A DNA stretch of 58,802 bases, from positions 1-58,802 of the forward strand of contig NZ_SSNY01000017.1 of assembly GCF_004801285.1 (NCBI RefSeq), given 5' to 3'. Source of the stretch: Ollibium composti (GTDB taxonomy: Bacteria > Pseudomonadota > Alphaproteobacteria > Rhizobiales > Rhizobiaceae). Shown in pieces: positions 6,946-15,604 of the stretch (the stretch's first letter is position 1; each line of letters begins with the position of its first letter). The position numbers were made by a program, and so were the translations under genes. The notes beneath the pieces are model-generated. The model had not been told where the DNA came from and searched no databases. It saw nothing but the letters and a program-made list of their open reading frames with translations.

Positions 6946-7719
6946 CTACTGGGAAACGTCCTGGCCGAAATAGGTGTCGGCGATCTTCTTGTAGGTGCCG
7001 TCGGCCTTGATGTCGGCCAGCGCCTTGTTGATGGCGGCGACCAGTTCGGCGTCGCCCTTGCGCATGATGATGCCGGAATAGTCGGCGTTCTCTTCCTGCG
7101 CGGCGATCTTCACGGCGGCGTCGGGCTTGTGCTTCTTGAAATCGTAGAAGGACAGGCTGTCGTTGATGGTGGCGTCGGCGCGGCCGGTGAGCACCAGCTG
7201 GATCGACTGGTCGAAGCCGTCGGTGCCGACCAGTTCGGCGCCGTTCTTCTCGGCCAGCTTGCCGAAGTTGGAGGTCAGCGACTGCGCCGACTTCTTGCCC
7301 TTCAGGTCGGCGAAGCCCTTGATGTCGGCATTGTCGGCCTTGACGATCAGCACCGCCTTGGAGGCGATGTAGGGATCGGAGAAGTCGTACTTCTTCTTGC
7401 GTTCCTCGGTGATGCCGACCTGGTTGATGACGGCGTCGTAGCGGTCGGCGTCGAGGCCGGCGATCAGGCCATCCCACTTGCCCTCCTGGAACTTCGCCTC
7501 GACGCCAAGGCGCTTGGCGACCTCGCGGCCGATCTCGACGTCGAAGCCGACCAGCTTGTTGTCGGCGTCGTGATAGGTGAAGGGGGCGTAGGTGCCTTCG
7601 GTGCCGATGCGGAATTCGCCGGACTTCTTGATCTTGTCGAAGTCGGCGCCGGCCTGGGCGGCGGCAACCGCGGCCAGCGACAGCGCGCCGGCGGCAAGCA
7701 GGGTGATGAGCCTTTTCAT
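6946..7719 (-). CDS. Polar amino-acid ABC transporter, periplasmic binding protein
   Basis: A 257-residue solute-binding protein of the bacterial extracellular family 3 (SBP_bac_3). A signal peptide covers about residues 1-23 with an AQA cleavage site. The mature protein shows GTEGTYAPFTYHD and the GFDVEIGREVAKRLG signature, then YDAVINQVGITEERKKKYDFS. The overall pattern resembles cystine-binding TcyJ/FliY proteins, so cystine is a possible ligand, but this is an inference. It captures the ligand in the periplasm for the permease and ATPase downstream. Confidence 0.93.
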   Translation of the reverse strand: MKRLITLLAAGALSLAAVAAAQAGADFDKIKKSGEFRIGTEGTYAPFTYHDADNKLVGFDVEIGREVAKRLGVEAKFQEGKWDGLIAGLDADRYDAVINQVGITEERKKKYDFSDPYIASKAVLIVKADNADIKGFADLKGKKSAQSLTSNFGKLAEKNGAELVGTDGFDQSIQLVLTGRADATINDSLSFYDFKKHKPDAAVKIAAQEENADYSGIIMRKGDAELVAAINKALADIKADGTYKKIADTYFGQDVSQ

Positions 7720-7920
7720 GGTCTTGAAGTCCCGTTTTTCGACCGACGTTTGCCGGTGCTGGTGAGGTGCTGCAATCTCGCAGAAGCGTGGTGCAGGCTT
7801 AAGGAATCAATTTTCAATTCAACGCGCTTTCTGAAATCTGATACCATTGATTTGCCTGTTTGTGGACTATTTGCGCGCGCCCATCCCCGCCGCCACGGCA
7901 ACACAAGACACGGCGCGGGC

Positions 7921-7946
7921 GGAACAAATACCGGGTCTTCCGCGTT
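7921..7946 (+). promoter_or_regulatory. RpoE2/EcfG-type promoter of rpoH2
   Basis: GGAAC at 7921-7925, a 17-base spacer, and CGTT at 7943-7946 match the general-stress sigma factor (EcfG, RpoE2) consensus of alphaproteobacteria, GGAAC-N16/17-CGTT. A transcript would begin about 7 bases later, leaving a 60-base leader before the rpoH2 ATG at 8013. In Sinorhizobium meliloti rpoH2 is reported to depend on RpoE2. Confidence 0.8.
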
Positions 7947-8012
7947 GTGACGCGTTCTAGGGCGCTGTGGCTTGTCTTCAAGGCCGGCGCGACGGGTTTT
8001 GCGGGAGCGCGG

Positions 8013-8873
8013 ATGATGATGCAGGACCGTGCCGGACGCACGTTCATTCGTGCGGCGATGCAGGCACCCTATCTCGGCCGGGCCGAGGAGCACGAACTGG
8101 CGCTGCGCTGGAAGGAGAAGGCCGACCGCCAGGCGATGCATCGCATTGCGTTGGCGCACATGCGCCTCGTCGTCGCCATGGCGGCGAAGTTCCGCCATTT
8201 CGGCCTGCCCATCGGCGACCTCGTGCAGGAGGGCCATGTCGGCCTGCTGGAGGCCGCCGCCCGCTTCGAACCGGAGCGCGAGGTGCGCTTTTCCACCTAT
8301 GCGACGTGGTGGATCCGCGCCGCCATGCAGGACTATATCCTGCGCAACTGGTCGATCGTGCGCGGCGGCACGTCGTCGGCGCAAAAGGCGCTTTTCTTCA
8401 ATCTGCGCAGGCTGAGGGCGCGGCTCGCCAGCGGGGCCGGGCCGCTGACCAGCGAGGCGCTCTACCGGCATGTGTCGATCAAGCTCGGCGTGCCGGAAGC
8501 CGACGTGGCGCGGATGGATTCCAGGCTGTCGGCCCCCGATTCTTCGCTCAACGTGCCGCTGGCGGAGGAGGGCAGCGAGGAGAGGCAGGATTTCCTCGTC
8601 GACGAAGAGCCCTTGCCCGACGAGATCGCCGGCGAGGCGATCGATGTCGAGCGGCGTTCGATCTGGCTGCATGCCGCCCTTTCCTCGCTCAACGAACGCG
8701 AACTCCACATCATCGAGCGCCGCCGGCTCACCGACGAGGGCGCGACGCTGGAGGAATTGGGCACGGCGCTCGGCATCTCCAAGGAGCGCGTGCGCCAGAT
8801 CGAGGCGCGCGCCATGGAAAAGCTCAAGGCGGCGCTGGTCGAGCAGAATCCGGAGTTCCTGAAGGCAGCGTGA
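8013..8873 (+). CDS. rpoH2: RNA polymerase sigma-32-type factor RpoH2
   Basis: A 286-residue group-3 sigma factor. Region 2 runs from about 45 to 115 with the core-binding and melting helices (GDLVQEGHVGLLEAAARF, FSTYATWWIRAAM). The RpoH box QKALFFNLR is at 124-132, which separates heat-shock sigma factors from other sigma-70 proteins. Region 4 has a helix-turn-helix near LGISKERVRQIEARAMEKL. ATG 8013 has GGAG upstream; the longer frame from 7860 would cross the RpoE2-type promoter and is rejected. Rhizobia carry two RpoH proteins, and the promoter points to the RpoH2 branch, linking it to the general stress response. Confidence 0.92.
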   Translation: MMMQDRAGRTFIRAAMQAPYLGRAEEHELALRWKEKADRQAMHRIALAHMRLVVAMAAKFRHFGLPIGDLVQEGHVGLLEAAARFEPEREVRFSTYATWWIRAAMQDYILRNWSIVRGGTSSAQKALFFNLRRLRARLASGAGPLTSEALYRHVSIKLGVPEADVARMDSRLSAPDSSLNVPLAEEGSEERQDFLVDEEPLPDEIAGEAIDVERRSIWLHAALSSLNERELHIIERRRLTDEGATLEELGTALGISKERVRQIEARAMEKLKAALVEQNPEFLKAA

Positions 8874-8875
8874 GT

Positions 8876-9066
8876 GCGTCCTTCGAGGCTCGCCTTTTTG
8901 GCTTCGCGTACAATCTTCATCGTTGGCGAGGGCTCGCACCTCAGGATGACTGCCGGTGCCCGCTTCCTTCGTTGGCCCTGCAACCGGCTTGCCTCATCCT
9001 GAGGTGCGAGCCGCACGACCTGCGGATTCCGGGAAAATCAGAATGGGGCGAGCCTCGAAAGACGCC
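8876..9066. repeat. Large palindromic repeat, family B copy 1
   Basis: GCGTCCTTCGAGGCTCGC at the left is mirrored by GCGAGCCTCGAAAGACGC at the right, with GCACCTCAGGATGA and TCATCCTGAGGTGCGAG inside. The second copy is at 27102-27231. It fills the space between the rpoH2 stop and the convergent protease gene and could act as a two-way terminator. It is non-coding. Confidence 0.88.
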
Positions 9067-9067
9067 C

Positions 9068-10612
9068 CTATCTGTCGGTGACGATCTTCACCTTGTCGCC
9101 GGCCGAGACGTTGCCGGCGGGGCCGATGGCGTTCAGCACCTTGAACAGGTCTAGCTTGCGGTCGACGCCGGTCATCTGCGCGGCCAGCGTGCCCATCGTC
9201 TGGCCGGCCCGGACGGCGACGACGCGGATGCGCAGCGGCTTCAGCGCCGCCTTCTCCTGTGCGCTGAGGAGGCGGAAGGTGCCGCTGACGGAGCGCGCCA
9301 CCGGATCGAGCGTGGTGCTGGCGGCGGGCGCGGCGGTGAGCAGCCGGTAGACCTGGCCGCCGGCGCGGATGACGGCGATGTCGAAGCGCCAGCCGTCGGC
9401 GCTGGCCTTGGCCACCACCGCCTCGTTGCCGTTGATGGTCTCGGGATGCACGCTGGCGTCGTCCAGACCGGCCACCCAGCCGCTGCGGACATAATCGGTC
9501 AGCGCGCGATTCTGGTCGAGCGAAACGCCGTCGAAACGGATCGCCATGTTGCCGGGACCGGTGGCGGTCACGGCGCTCGCCGAATTGTCGATGATGAAGC
9601 CGTCCGGTACCGAGAAGGCAACGCCGAGCTTCGGGTGCAGGAAGGTGTTGCCGCGCACATAGCCTTCCTCGGGCGTGTCGCCGTAGAGGATGCCGTCGAT
9701 GCCGGCGAGATAGGAATCGCGGTCGCGGGTGCCGACGCCCGGCGGGCCGAAAGCGCGGGCGTGGCGCTGCGCCAGCTCGATGCGCTGCGGCGTGTTCGGA
9801 TGCGTGGCGAGGAAATCCAGGCTGGGGTCGGTGGCGCCGCTGACCGAGCGGAAATCGGTATAGGCCGACATCGATTGCAGGAAGCGGCTCGCCGCATAGG
9901 GATCGTAGCCGGCCTCGCCGACCGACTTGATGCCGATGGCATCCGCCTCCAGCTCCTGGTTGCGCGAGAACTGCGCCAGCTTGAGCTTGTTGCGGATCAG
10001 GGCGGCGCGCGCCGTCGGGCTGTCGCCCAGCACGTCGGAGACGACCTTGGTGGCGAGGCCTTCCTCGGCTTCCAGCTTCTGCCGCGCCAACCCGTGGTTG
10101 GCGGTGACGTGGCCCATCTCGTGGGCGATGACGGCGGCAAGCTCGGCCGAATCGTTGGCCAGCGCCAAGAGGCCGCGGGTAATGTAGAGATAACCGCCCG
10201 GCAACGCGAAGGCGTTGACGTTGGGTGAATTCAGGATGGTGATGCGATAGGTCTGCGTCGGGTTGGCCGACACCGTGGTCAGGCTGCCGACCACCTTGGC
10301 AACCATGCGCTCCAGCTTCGGGTCGGAATACTCGCCGCCATAGGTGGCGAGGATGCGCGGGTGCTGCGCCCTGGCGAGTTCCGCCAGCTTGCTGTTGGCG
10401 GTGACGTTGTCGACCGTGACCGGCCTGTCGGACGGCTGGAAGCCGGATTCCTCCACCCGGTCCGGCATGATCGACTGGCAGGCGGCCAGCACGGCCGCCA
10501 GCGAGGCGAGCGCGACGGCACGCGCCAGCCGCTTCAGGCGGCCCGCGGTCTGGGTCGGGAGCGTATCGAGGCCGGTCGGCAGGTCGGCTTCCTTTCCGGT
10601 TCGTTTCGGCAA
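9068..10612 (-). CDS. M48-family metalloprotease, predicted lipoprotein
   Basis: About 514 residues from TTG 10612, or 504 from CTG 10582, which has the better ribosome site (GGAAAGGAAG). No ATG exists ahead of the signal region. A basic stretch, a hydrophobic helix and the lipobox-like VLAAC (Cys45) suggest a lipid-anchored periplasmic protein. The zinc site is H164-E-M-G-H168 with a third ligand at Glu222 in ELEAD. After a Gly/Asp-rich region, the C-terminal 50 residues resemble a LysM-like module (VRAGQTMGTLAAQM). It belongs to the BepA/LoiP-like group acting in outer-membrane quality control; the specific client is unknown. Confidence 0.88.
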   Translation of the reverse strand: MPKRTGKEADLPTGLDTLPTQTAGRLKRLARAVALASLAAVLAACQSIMPDRVEESGFQPSDRPVTVDNVTANSKLAELARAQHPRILATYGGEYSDPKLERMVAKVVGSLTTVSANPTQTYRITILNSPNVNAFALPGGYLYITRGLLALANDSAELAAVIAHEMGHVTANHGLARQKLEAEEGLATKVVSDVLGDSPTARAALIRNKLKLAQFSRNQELEADAIGIKSVGEAGYDPYAASRFLQSMSAYTDFRSVSGATDPSLDFLATHPNTPQRIELAQRHARAFGPPGVGTRDRDSYLAGIDGILYGDTPEEGYVRGNTFLHPKLGVAFSVPDGFIIDNSASAVTATGPGNMAIRFDGVSLDQNRALTDYVRSGWVAGLDDASVHPETINGNEAVVAKASADGWRFDIAVIRAGGQVYRLLTAAPAASTTLDPVARSVSGTFRLLSAQEKAALKPLRIRVVAVRAGQTMGTLAAQMTGVDRKLDLFKVLNAIGPAGNVSAGDKVKIVTDR

Positions 10613-10719
10613 ATCAGGCAGCCGGGCCCGTCTTGCGTATCGCAGTTCGGAGGCGGGCTCCAGCCCGTTCCTTAGCCGGACCGGCGCTTCGCCGCCGCTT
10701 CGCCGTCCTTGGCCCTCAA

Positions 10720-11484
10720 TTATGTCGGCTTGCGGGCAACATCGCGTGATCGGCCGTCTTGCGTGCCGATATAGCGCTGGAACGCCTCGGGTCCAGTGCC
10801 GGCGAAGAAATCGCGCGCCGGCCCCGTTGCCGCGATCGCGCCGTCCTCGAGGAAGACGACGTGATCGGCAATGCGTTCGGCATCCTGCGGCTGGTGGGTG
10901 ACGAACAGCACCGTCATGCCCTTTTCGCCGTGCAGGTCGGCGACGAGGTCGAGCATGTCGGCGCGCAGCGCCGGACCAAGCGACGCGAAAGGCTCGTCGA
11001 GCAGCAGCACCGGACGGTCGCGCACCAGGACGCGCGCCAGCGCGACGCGCTGGCGTTCGCCGCCGGATAGTTCGCGCGGCAGGCGCTTCTGTTTGCCGGC
11101 AAGCCCCGTGCGTTCGAGCGCGGCCGAGATCGCCGCACGGTCGTCCGCCGTCAGTTTCAGCGAAGGCGAGCGGCCGAGTCCGACATTCCGCTCGACGCTG
11201 AGATGGGAAAACAGGTTGTTCTCCTGGAAAACCATGGAGACCGGCCGGGCGGCCGGCGGTGCCTTCGAGACATCGACGCCGTCGATCAGCACGCGGCCCG
11301 ATTGCGGCGCCTCGAAGCCGGCGACGAGGTTGAGCAAAGTGGACTTTCCCGAGCCGCTCGGCCCCATCACGGCGGTGATCGCGCCGGCGGGAAAGGCGGC
11401 GTCGAAGCGGAAGGTCGCTTCGCCGTAGCTGAAGGCGACATCGTCCAACTGCACGGCAGCGCTTTTGTGCCCGTTCGCGCTCAT
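10720..11484 (-). CDS. thiQ: Thiamine ABC transporter, ATP-binding subunit ThiQ
   Basis: A 254-residue ATPase with Walker A GPSGSGKS at 41-48, signature LSGGERQR near 136 and Walker B VLLLDEPFASLGP near 158. The SLGP pattern after Walker B and the position after thiB and thiP identify ThiQ, which drives uptake of thiamine and its phosphates. ATG 11484 overlaps the thiP stop by 4 bp. An upstream in-frame start at 11535 lies inside thiP and is unlikely. Confidence 0.93.
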   Translation of the reverse strand: MSANGHKSAAVQLDDVAFSYGEATFRFDAAFPAGAITAVMGPSGSGKSTLLNLVAGFEAPQSGRVLIDGVDVSKAPPAARPVSMVFQENNLFSHLSVERNVGLGRSPSLKLTADDRAAISAALERTGLAGKQKRLPRELSGGERQRVALARVLVRDRPVLLLDEPFASLGPALRADMLDLVADLHGEKGMTVLFVTHQPQDAERIADHVVFLEDGAIAATGPARDFFAGTGPEAFQRYIGTQDGRSRDVARKPT

Positions 11485-13100
11485 GCTGTCCGTTCCTTTC
11501 CGAGCCGGTCGGCGGCAAACACCAGAAGCAGGCATACCAGTCCGAGGATGAGCGCCAGGCCGGCGGCATCCGCCGTGCGATAGCTGCCCATGCGGGCAAG
11601 CAGGAGATAGGGCAGGGTCTGCATGGAATCCGAACCGAACAGGGCGATGACGCCGAGGTCGCCGAGCGACAGCGCCATGGCGAAGGCGAAGGCGGTGGCG
11701 AGCGGGCGCCGCAGGACCGGCCAGTCGATGAGGCGGAAGCGGTTCCAGCCGGCGATGCCGAGCTGGGCGGCGAGCCGCTCGTGCCGCTCGCTGGCGGCGT
11801 CATAGGCTGGCCGCACGGCGCGGATGGCGAACGGCATGGCCATCACCGCGTTCACCGCCGCGACCATGACGGGCGCCGCGCCGAAGACGGAGCCGAGATG
11901 GCGCAGCGCCAGGAACCAGCCGGCGCCGATGACGATGGGAGGCACAACAAGGACAAAACCGGCGCCGGTGTCGGTGAAGAATTCCAGCATCGAACGGGGG
12001 CCGTTGCGGCGGGCAAGCGCCAGCGCGCGGCGTGCCATGGCAAGCGCCAGCGACAGCACCGCCGCGAGCACGGCGGAGACGAAGGCGAGCAGGATGCTGG
12101 TCAGCGCCGCCTTCTGCACCGAGGCTTCGCCGACCAGCCGTGCGAGGTCGGCCTGCAGGCCGGCGGCGACCGTCGCCAGCATCGGCCCGGCGACGAAGGC
12201 GAGTGCTGCGACGATCAGCGCGGCGTCGAAAGCGGTCCCCGCCACGGACGGCGTCGTATAGCGGCGCGGCGCGACGCTGAGGCTCGATTCGCCGGTCATG
12301 TCGGCACCGAGCCGGGCAAGCAGGGTCACGACCACCGCCGTCAGCGCGATCTGGAGAGCCGTCAGCGCCACCGCCCGCGCGGGATCGAAATCGAAGCGCA
12401 GCGCCTGGTAGATGGCGACCTCCAGCGTCGAGGCGGCGGGGCCACCGCCCAGCGTCAAAACGATGGTGAAGGAGGTGATGCACAGCATGAACACCAGCCC
12501 GGCGATGCCGGGCAGGGCCTGCCGCAGCGCCGGTCCTTCGATCAGCCGGAAGGTGGCGGCCGGTCCCATGCCGAGCTGGCTGGCCAGCCGCCACTGGTCG
12601 GTGGGGACGGCCTGCAGGGCTTCGAGGAACAGTCGCGTGGCCAGCGGCAGGTTGAAGAAGACATGGGCGACGAGGATGCCGGACAGGCCGTAGATGCCCG
12701 GCCAGTCGCTGCCGGTGGCCGACGACAGGATGCCGGCGAAATAGCCGGCGCGGCCGTAGAGCGCCAGCACGCCGAGGGCTGCCACCAGCGCGGGCAGGGC
12801 CAGCGGCACGGCGAAAAGCTGGAGGATGAGCGTGCGGCCGAAAAAGCGCGGATGGCGGGACAGCGCGCGCGCAACGAACAGTGCCGGCAGCACCGACAGA
12901 AGCGTGGAGAGCGCGGCCTGCCAGAGGGTGAAGCGGGCGACGCGCAGGAGATAGGGATCGAAGGCCGAGACGGCGCCGGAGAGGTCACCGGCGCCTGCGG
13001 CGAGCAGGCCGACAAGCGCGCCACCGATGAGGGTGGCGATGAAGGCGAGGGCGAGGACGCCGAGGGTGATGCGGGAGTCGTTTCGGCGAAAACTGTGCAT
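11481..13100 (-). CDS. thiP: Thiamine ABC transporter, permease ThiP
   Basis: A 539-residue inner-membrane permease made of two homologous halves of about six helices each, each with a binding-protein-dependent transport loop (TDQWRLASQLGMGPAATFRL in the first half; AASERHERLAAQLGIAG in the second). This fused two-domain layout is typical of ThiP and FbpB-type permeases; the neighbours thiB and thiQ and the TPP riboswitch decide for thiamine. I chose ATG 13100; the upstream frame is repeat-derived. Confidence 0.92.
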   Translation of the reverse strand: MHSFRRNDSRITLGVLALAFIATLIGGALVGLLAAGAGDLSGAVSAFDPYLLRVARFTLWQAALSTLLSVLPALFVARALSRHPRFFGRTLILQLFAVPLALPALVAALGVLALYGRAGYFAGILSSATGSDWPGIYGLSGILVAHVFFNLPLATRLFLEALQAVPTDQWRLASQLGMGPAATFRLIEGPALRQALPGIAGLVFMLCITSFTIVLTLGGGPAASTLEVAIYQALRFDFDPARAVALTALQIALTAVVVTLLARLGADMTGESSLSVAPRRYTTPSVAGTAFDAALIVAALAFVAGPMLATVAAGLQADLARLVGEASVQKAALTSILLAFVSAVLAAVLSLALAMARRALALARRNGPRSMLEFFTDTGAGFVLVVPPIVIGAGWFLALRHLGSVFGAAPVMVAAVNAVMAMPFAIRAVRPAYDAASERHERLAAQLGIAGWNRFRLIDWPVLRRPLATAFAFAMALSLGDLGVIALFGSDSMQTLPYLLLARMGSYRTADAAGLALILGLVCLLLVFAADRLGKERTA

Positions 13101-13109
13101 CGTTGTGCT

Positions 13110-13220
13110 GCCCCTCACCCTTACCCTCTCCCCGTAAACGGGGAGAGGGGGACGCCGACGCTGCAACTGCGCGCCTCTCCCCGTTTACGGGGAGAGGATG
13201 CCGGCAGGCAGGTGAGGGGC
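13110..13220. repeat. REP-like palindromic element, family A copy 2
   Basis: A 111-bp copy bounded by GCCCCTCA and TGAGGGGC, with CTCTCCCCGTAAACGGGGAG and CCCCGTTTACGGGGAGAG inside. It lies between thiB and thiP, the same gene-relative place as copy 1 in the amino-acid importer. It is non-coding. Confidence 0.9.
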
Positions 13221-13244
13221 GGCACTTTCATTCCGCTGCTCGCT

Positions 13245-14246
13245 TCACTTGCTCATCACGGAAAGCCATTCATCCACCCAAGCCTTGCGGTTCTTGGCGA
13301 CTTCCTCGGGGGTGAACATCAATGTCTTTGCCGGCTTCACCAGCTTGTCGAAGGCTGGATCGAGCGGCTTGTCGGTCTTGCCTGCGGGATACATCCAGTT
13401 GGTCTCCGGAACAGCGTCCTGGAAGCCGGGGCCGGTCATGAAGGTTAGGAATTTCTGCAACAGCGGGTTCTTGGCGCCGTTGGCGGTGATGCCGGCGACC
13501 TCGATCTGGAGATAATGGCCTTCCGAAAAGCTCGCCGCCTGATAGCGGTCGGTCTTCTCGGCAATCATGTGGTAGGCCGGCGAGGTGGTGTAGGACAGCA
13601 CCATCGGCGCCTCGCCCTTGGTGAACAGGCCGTAGGACTCGCTCCAGCCGGGCGTCACGGTAAGCACGCGGTTCTTCAGCTTCGCCCAGGCGCTTGCTGC
13701 CTGATCGCCGTAGACCGATTTCACCCACAGGAGCAGGCCGAGGCCGGGCGTGGAGGTGCGCGGGTCCTGGATGGCAATCTTCTGGTTCGGGTCGCCTTCG
13801 ACCAGCTCCTTCAGGCTCGCCGGCGGGGTCTTCAGCTTTTCGGTGTCGTAGACGACGGCGAAATAGCCGTAGTCGTAGGGCACGAAGGTGTCGTCGCTCC
13901 AGCCGCCCGGAACGGTGACGCCGGAGACTTCGCCGTGCGGGGCAAACAGGCCGGTTTCCTTGGCCTCGGCGGTCAGGTTGGTGTCGAGGCCGAGCACGAT
14001 GTCGGCCTTGGTGGAGGCGCCTTCCAGCTTGAGCCGGTTGAGCAGCGCCACACCGTCCGCCACCGAGACGAAATCGACCTCGCAGGCGCATTCGGCTTCG
14101 AAGTTCTTCTTCACCACCGGGCCGGGGCCCCATTCGGAAGTGAAGCTTTCATAGGTGTAGACGGTGAGTTTTTCCGCGGCCGCCGCGGGGGCGGCAAAAG
14201 CGGCAACAGCCGCCACGGACAACAGGAGAGAAAACAGCCTGCGCAT
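13245..14246 (-). CDS. thiB: Thiamine-binding periplasmic protein ThiB
   Basis: A 333-residue binding protein with a signal peptide of about 24 residues ending in AAAA. The mature start (KLTVYTYESFTSEWGPGP) and the later DFVSVADGVALLNRLK and KADIVLGLDTNL segments are characteristic of ThiB. I chose ATG 14246 because AAGGAG lies six bases upstream of it; the ATG at 14261 would place that ribosome site inside the gene. It is the first gene of thiBPQ and follows a TPP riboswitch, so it is expected to be repressed when thiamine diphosphate is plentiful. Confidence 0.94.
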   Translation of the reverse strand: MRRLFSLLLSVAAVAAFAAPAAAAEKLTVYTYESFTSEWGPGPVVKKNFEAECACEVDFVSVADGVALLNRLKLEGASTKADIVLGLDTNLTAEAKETGLFAPHGEVSGVTVPGGWSDDTFVPYDYGYFAVVYDTEKLKTPPASLKELVEGDPNQKIAIQDPRTSTPGLGLLLWVKSVYGDQAASAWAKLKNRVLTVTPGWSESYGLFTKGEAPMVLSYTTSPAYHMIAEKTDRYQAASFSEGHYLQIEVAGITANGAKNPLLQKFLTFMTGPGFQDAVPETNWMYPAGKTDKPLDPAFDKLVKPAKTLMFTPEEVAKNRKAWVDEWLSVMSK

Positions 14247-14288
14247 CGGCGCCTCCTTCATGGTTTCAGGGGAATGGCGCCTGGCTAG

Positions 14289-14388
14289 AGCGTCTAATCC
14301 CTCCGCCGGTACAAACCGGATCAGGTTCAGCGGGTTGGCGAGAAGCCTCTCAGCCGGATCGCAAGGACCGGCACCCCGTTAGAGCGGG
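14289..14388 (-). promoter_or_regulatory. TPP riboswitch (THI element)
   Basis: Read on the minus strand, the element has the hallmark blocks in order: GGGGTGCCG, CTGAGAGG, then the conserved ACCCGCTGAACCTGATCCGG, and a closing CGGAGGGATTAGA. It lies about 40 bp before the thiB start. Thiamine diphosphate binding is expected to block thiBPQ expression, most likely at the ribosome site. Confidence 0.95.
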
Positions 14389-14446
14389 ATGAGACATAGG
14401 GCGGACGCACGGCGGAGGCAAGCGAAAGGTTTTGCGGAGGCACAAC

Positions 14447-14640
14447 CGTCGAGGCGTGGATTCCCGACCCTCGCCGCTCCCTTCGGTCACTCACGAGGTC
14501 GGGAATGACGACTGTGTTTGGTGCCGCGGCTAATCTCCTACGTTGGCGATTAACGGAAGCAGTCAAAGAAGCCCGTCATTCCCAACCTCGTGAGGGAGCG
14601 GAGCGACCGGCGAGTGTCGGGAATCCATGCCTCGACCGCA
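14447..14640. repeat. Large palindromic repeat, family C
   Basis: GTCGAGGCGTGGATTCCCGA and CTCACGAGGTCGGGAATGAC at 14447-14510 are mirrored by GTCATTCCCAACCTCGTGAG and TCGGGAATCCATGCCTCGAC at 14573-14638. The arms are about 64 bp with a 60-bp centre. It separates the divergent thiB and thiN transcription units. No other copy was found in this window. Confidence 0.85.
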
Positions 14641-14736
14641 GCGCCAGGCAAGCCACGGCAAGACGAAAGCGAGGAACAGGGGATTGCCGTCACCGCGCTT
14701 CCGTTTCGGCGAACGCCCTGCTATGGCGCTGGCCCG

Positions 14737-15369
14737 ATGAGCACTTTCACCATCCTTCTCGGCGGCGAGTTGAAGCGCACGCCGCGGCTTGAGCGGCAGA
14801 TCGCCGGCAGCCGCATCATCGCCGCCGACGCGGGCATCGGCCATGCGACGGCGCTCGGCGTCGTGCCGGAGCTGTGGGTCGGCGATTTCGATTCGGTGCC
14901 GGTCGACCTGCCGGACGCCCTGGAGGCGGTGCCGCGCATGACCTTTCCGGCCGAGAAGGACAAGACCGACGGCGAACTGGCGGTGGAGGCGGCGTTCGCG
15001 CGCGGCGCCACTGCGGTGGTTCTGGCCGGCGCCTTCGGCGGGCCACGTGCCGATCATGCCTTCCTGCACATGGTGCTGGCGATGCGGCTGACTGAAGCCG
15101 GCATCGACGTGACGCTGACCAGCGGCAGCCAGGAAGGCGTGCCGCTGCCCAGCGGCCGCGCCCGCTTCGACTACGAGGATGACACGCTGTTCTCGGTTCT
15201 CGGCTTTTCCGATCTCACGGGCCTCAGCCTCGCCGGCGCGAAATGGCCGCTCGACAATGTGCAGGTGCCGTTCGGTTCCTCGCTCACCATCTCGAACGAA
15301 GTGCGCGGCGGACTGGAAGTCGCGCTCGGCGGCGGGCAGGCGATGCTTTTGGCGCATCCCTATCCATAG
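14737..15369 (+). CDS. thiN: Thiamine diphosphokinase
   Basis: A 210-residue thiamine pyrophosphokinase, which transfers pyrophosphate from ATP to thiamine to make the active cofactor. Catalytic and metal-binding features are Asp31 in AADAG, GDFDS at 49-53 and KDKTD at 74-78. The C-terminal domain that binds thiamine follows (GLSLAGAKWPLDN, SNEVRGG). I use ATG 14737, since the longer frame to 14590 is encoded by repeat C. It lies divergent from thiBPQ, so import and activation of thiamine are encoded side by side. Confidence 0.93.
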   Translation: MSTFTILLGGELKRTPRLERQIAGSRIIAADAGIGHATALGVVPELWVGDFDSVPVDLPDALEAVPRMTFPAEKDKTDGELAVEAAFARGATAVVLAGAFGGPRADHAFLHMVLAMRLTEAGIDVTLTSGSQEGVPLPSGRARFDYEDDTLFSVLGFSDLTGLSLAGAKWPLDNVQVPFGSSLTISNEVRGGLEVALGGGQAMLLAHPYP

Positions 15370-15461
15370 GACATCCTTTGCATCTGAACTGCACCGTCGC
15401 TACCCCCACCTCTGCCCTCTTTCCCCAGGGGGGAGGGCTATCGCATATGGCGTGGTACCCC

Positions 15462-15596
15462 CACCCCTGTCCCCTCCCCGCAATGGGGAGGGAGACGCCG
15501 ACACCCCAGTTTCGTCGAAAATCTGGAAGATTGGTGGGTTGTAGCGGCGCCGCAAAATCCCCCTCCCCCTTGCGGGGAGGGGTTAGGGATGGGGGT
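15462..15596. repeat. Dispersed palindromic repeat, family shared with 3736-3842
   Basis: It starts with GACGCC after a GGGAGGGA block and ends with CCCTCCCCCTTGCGGGGAGG. The same blocks occur at 3736-3842. It fills most of the gap between thiN and the ABC-F gene, and its right edge is only about 8 bp from the ABC-F start, so the ribosome site of that gene is derived from or next to repeat sequence. Confidence 0.7.
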
Positions 15597-15604
15597 CCTC
15601 AGTG

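Noticed and set aside
10613..11803. N-terminal 400 residues of a 911-residue frame ending with the M48 protease
   Set aside because: They are an off-frame reading of thiQ and thiP; no fusion protein is implied.
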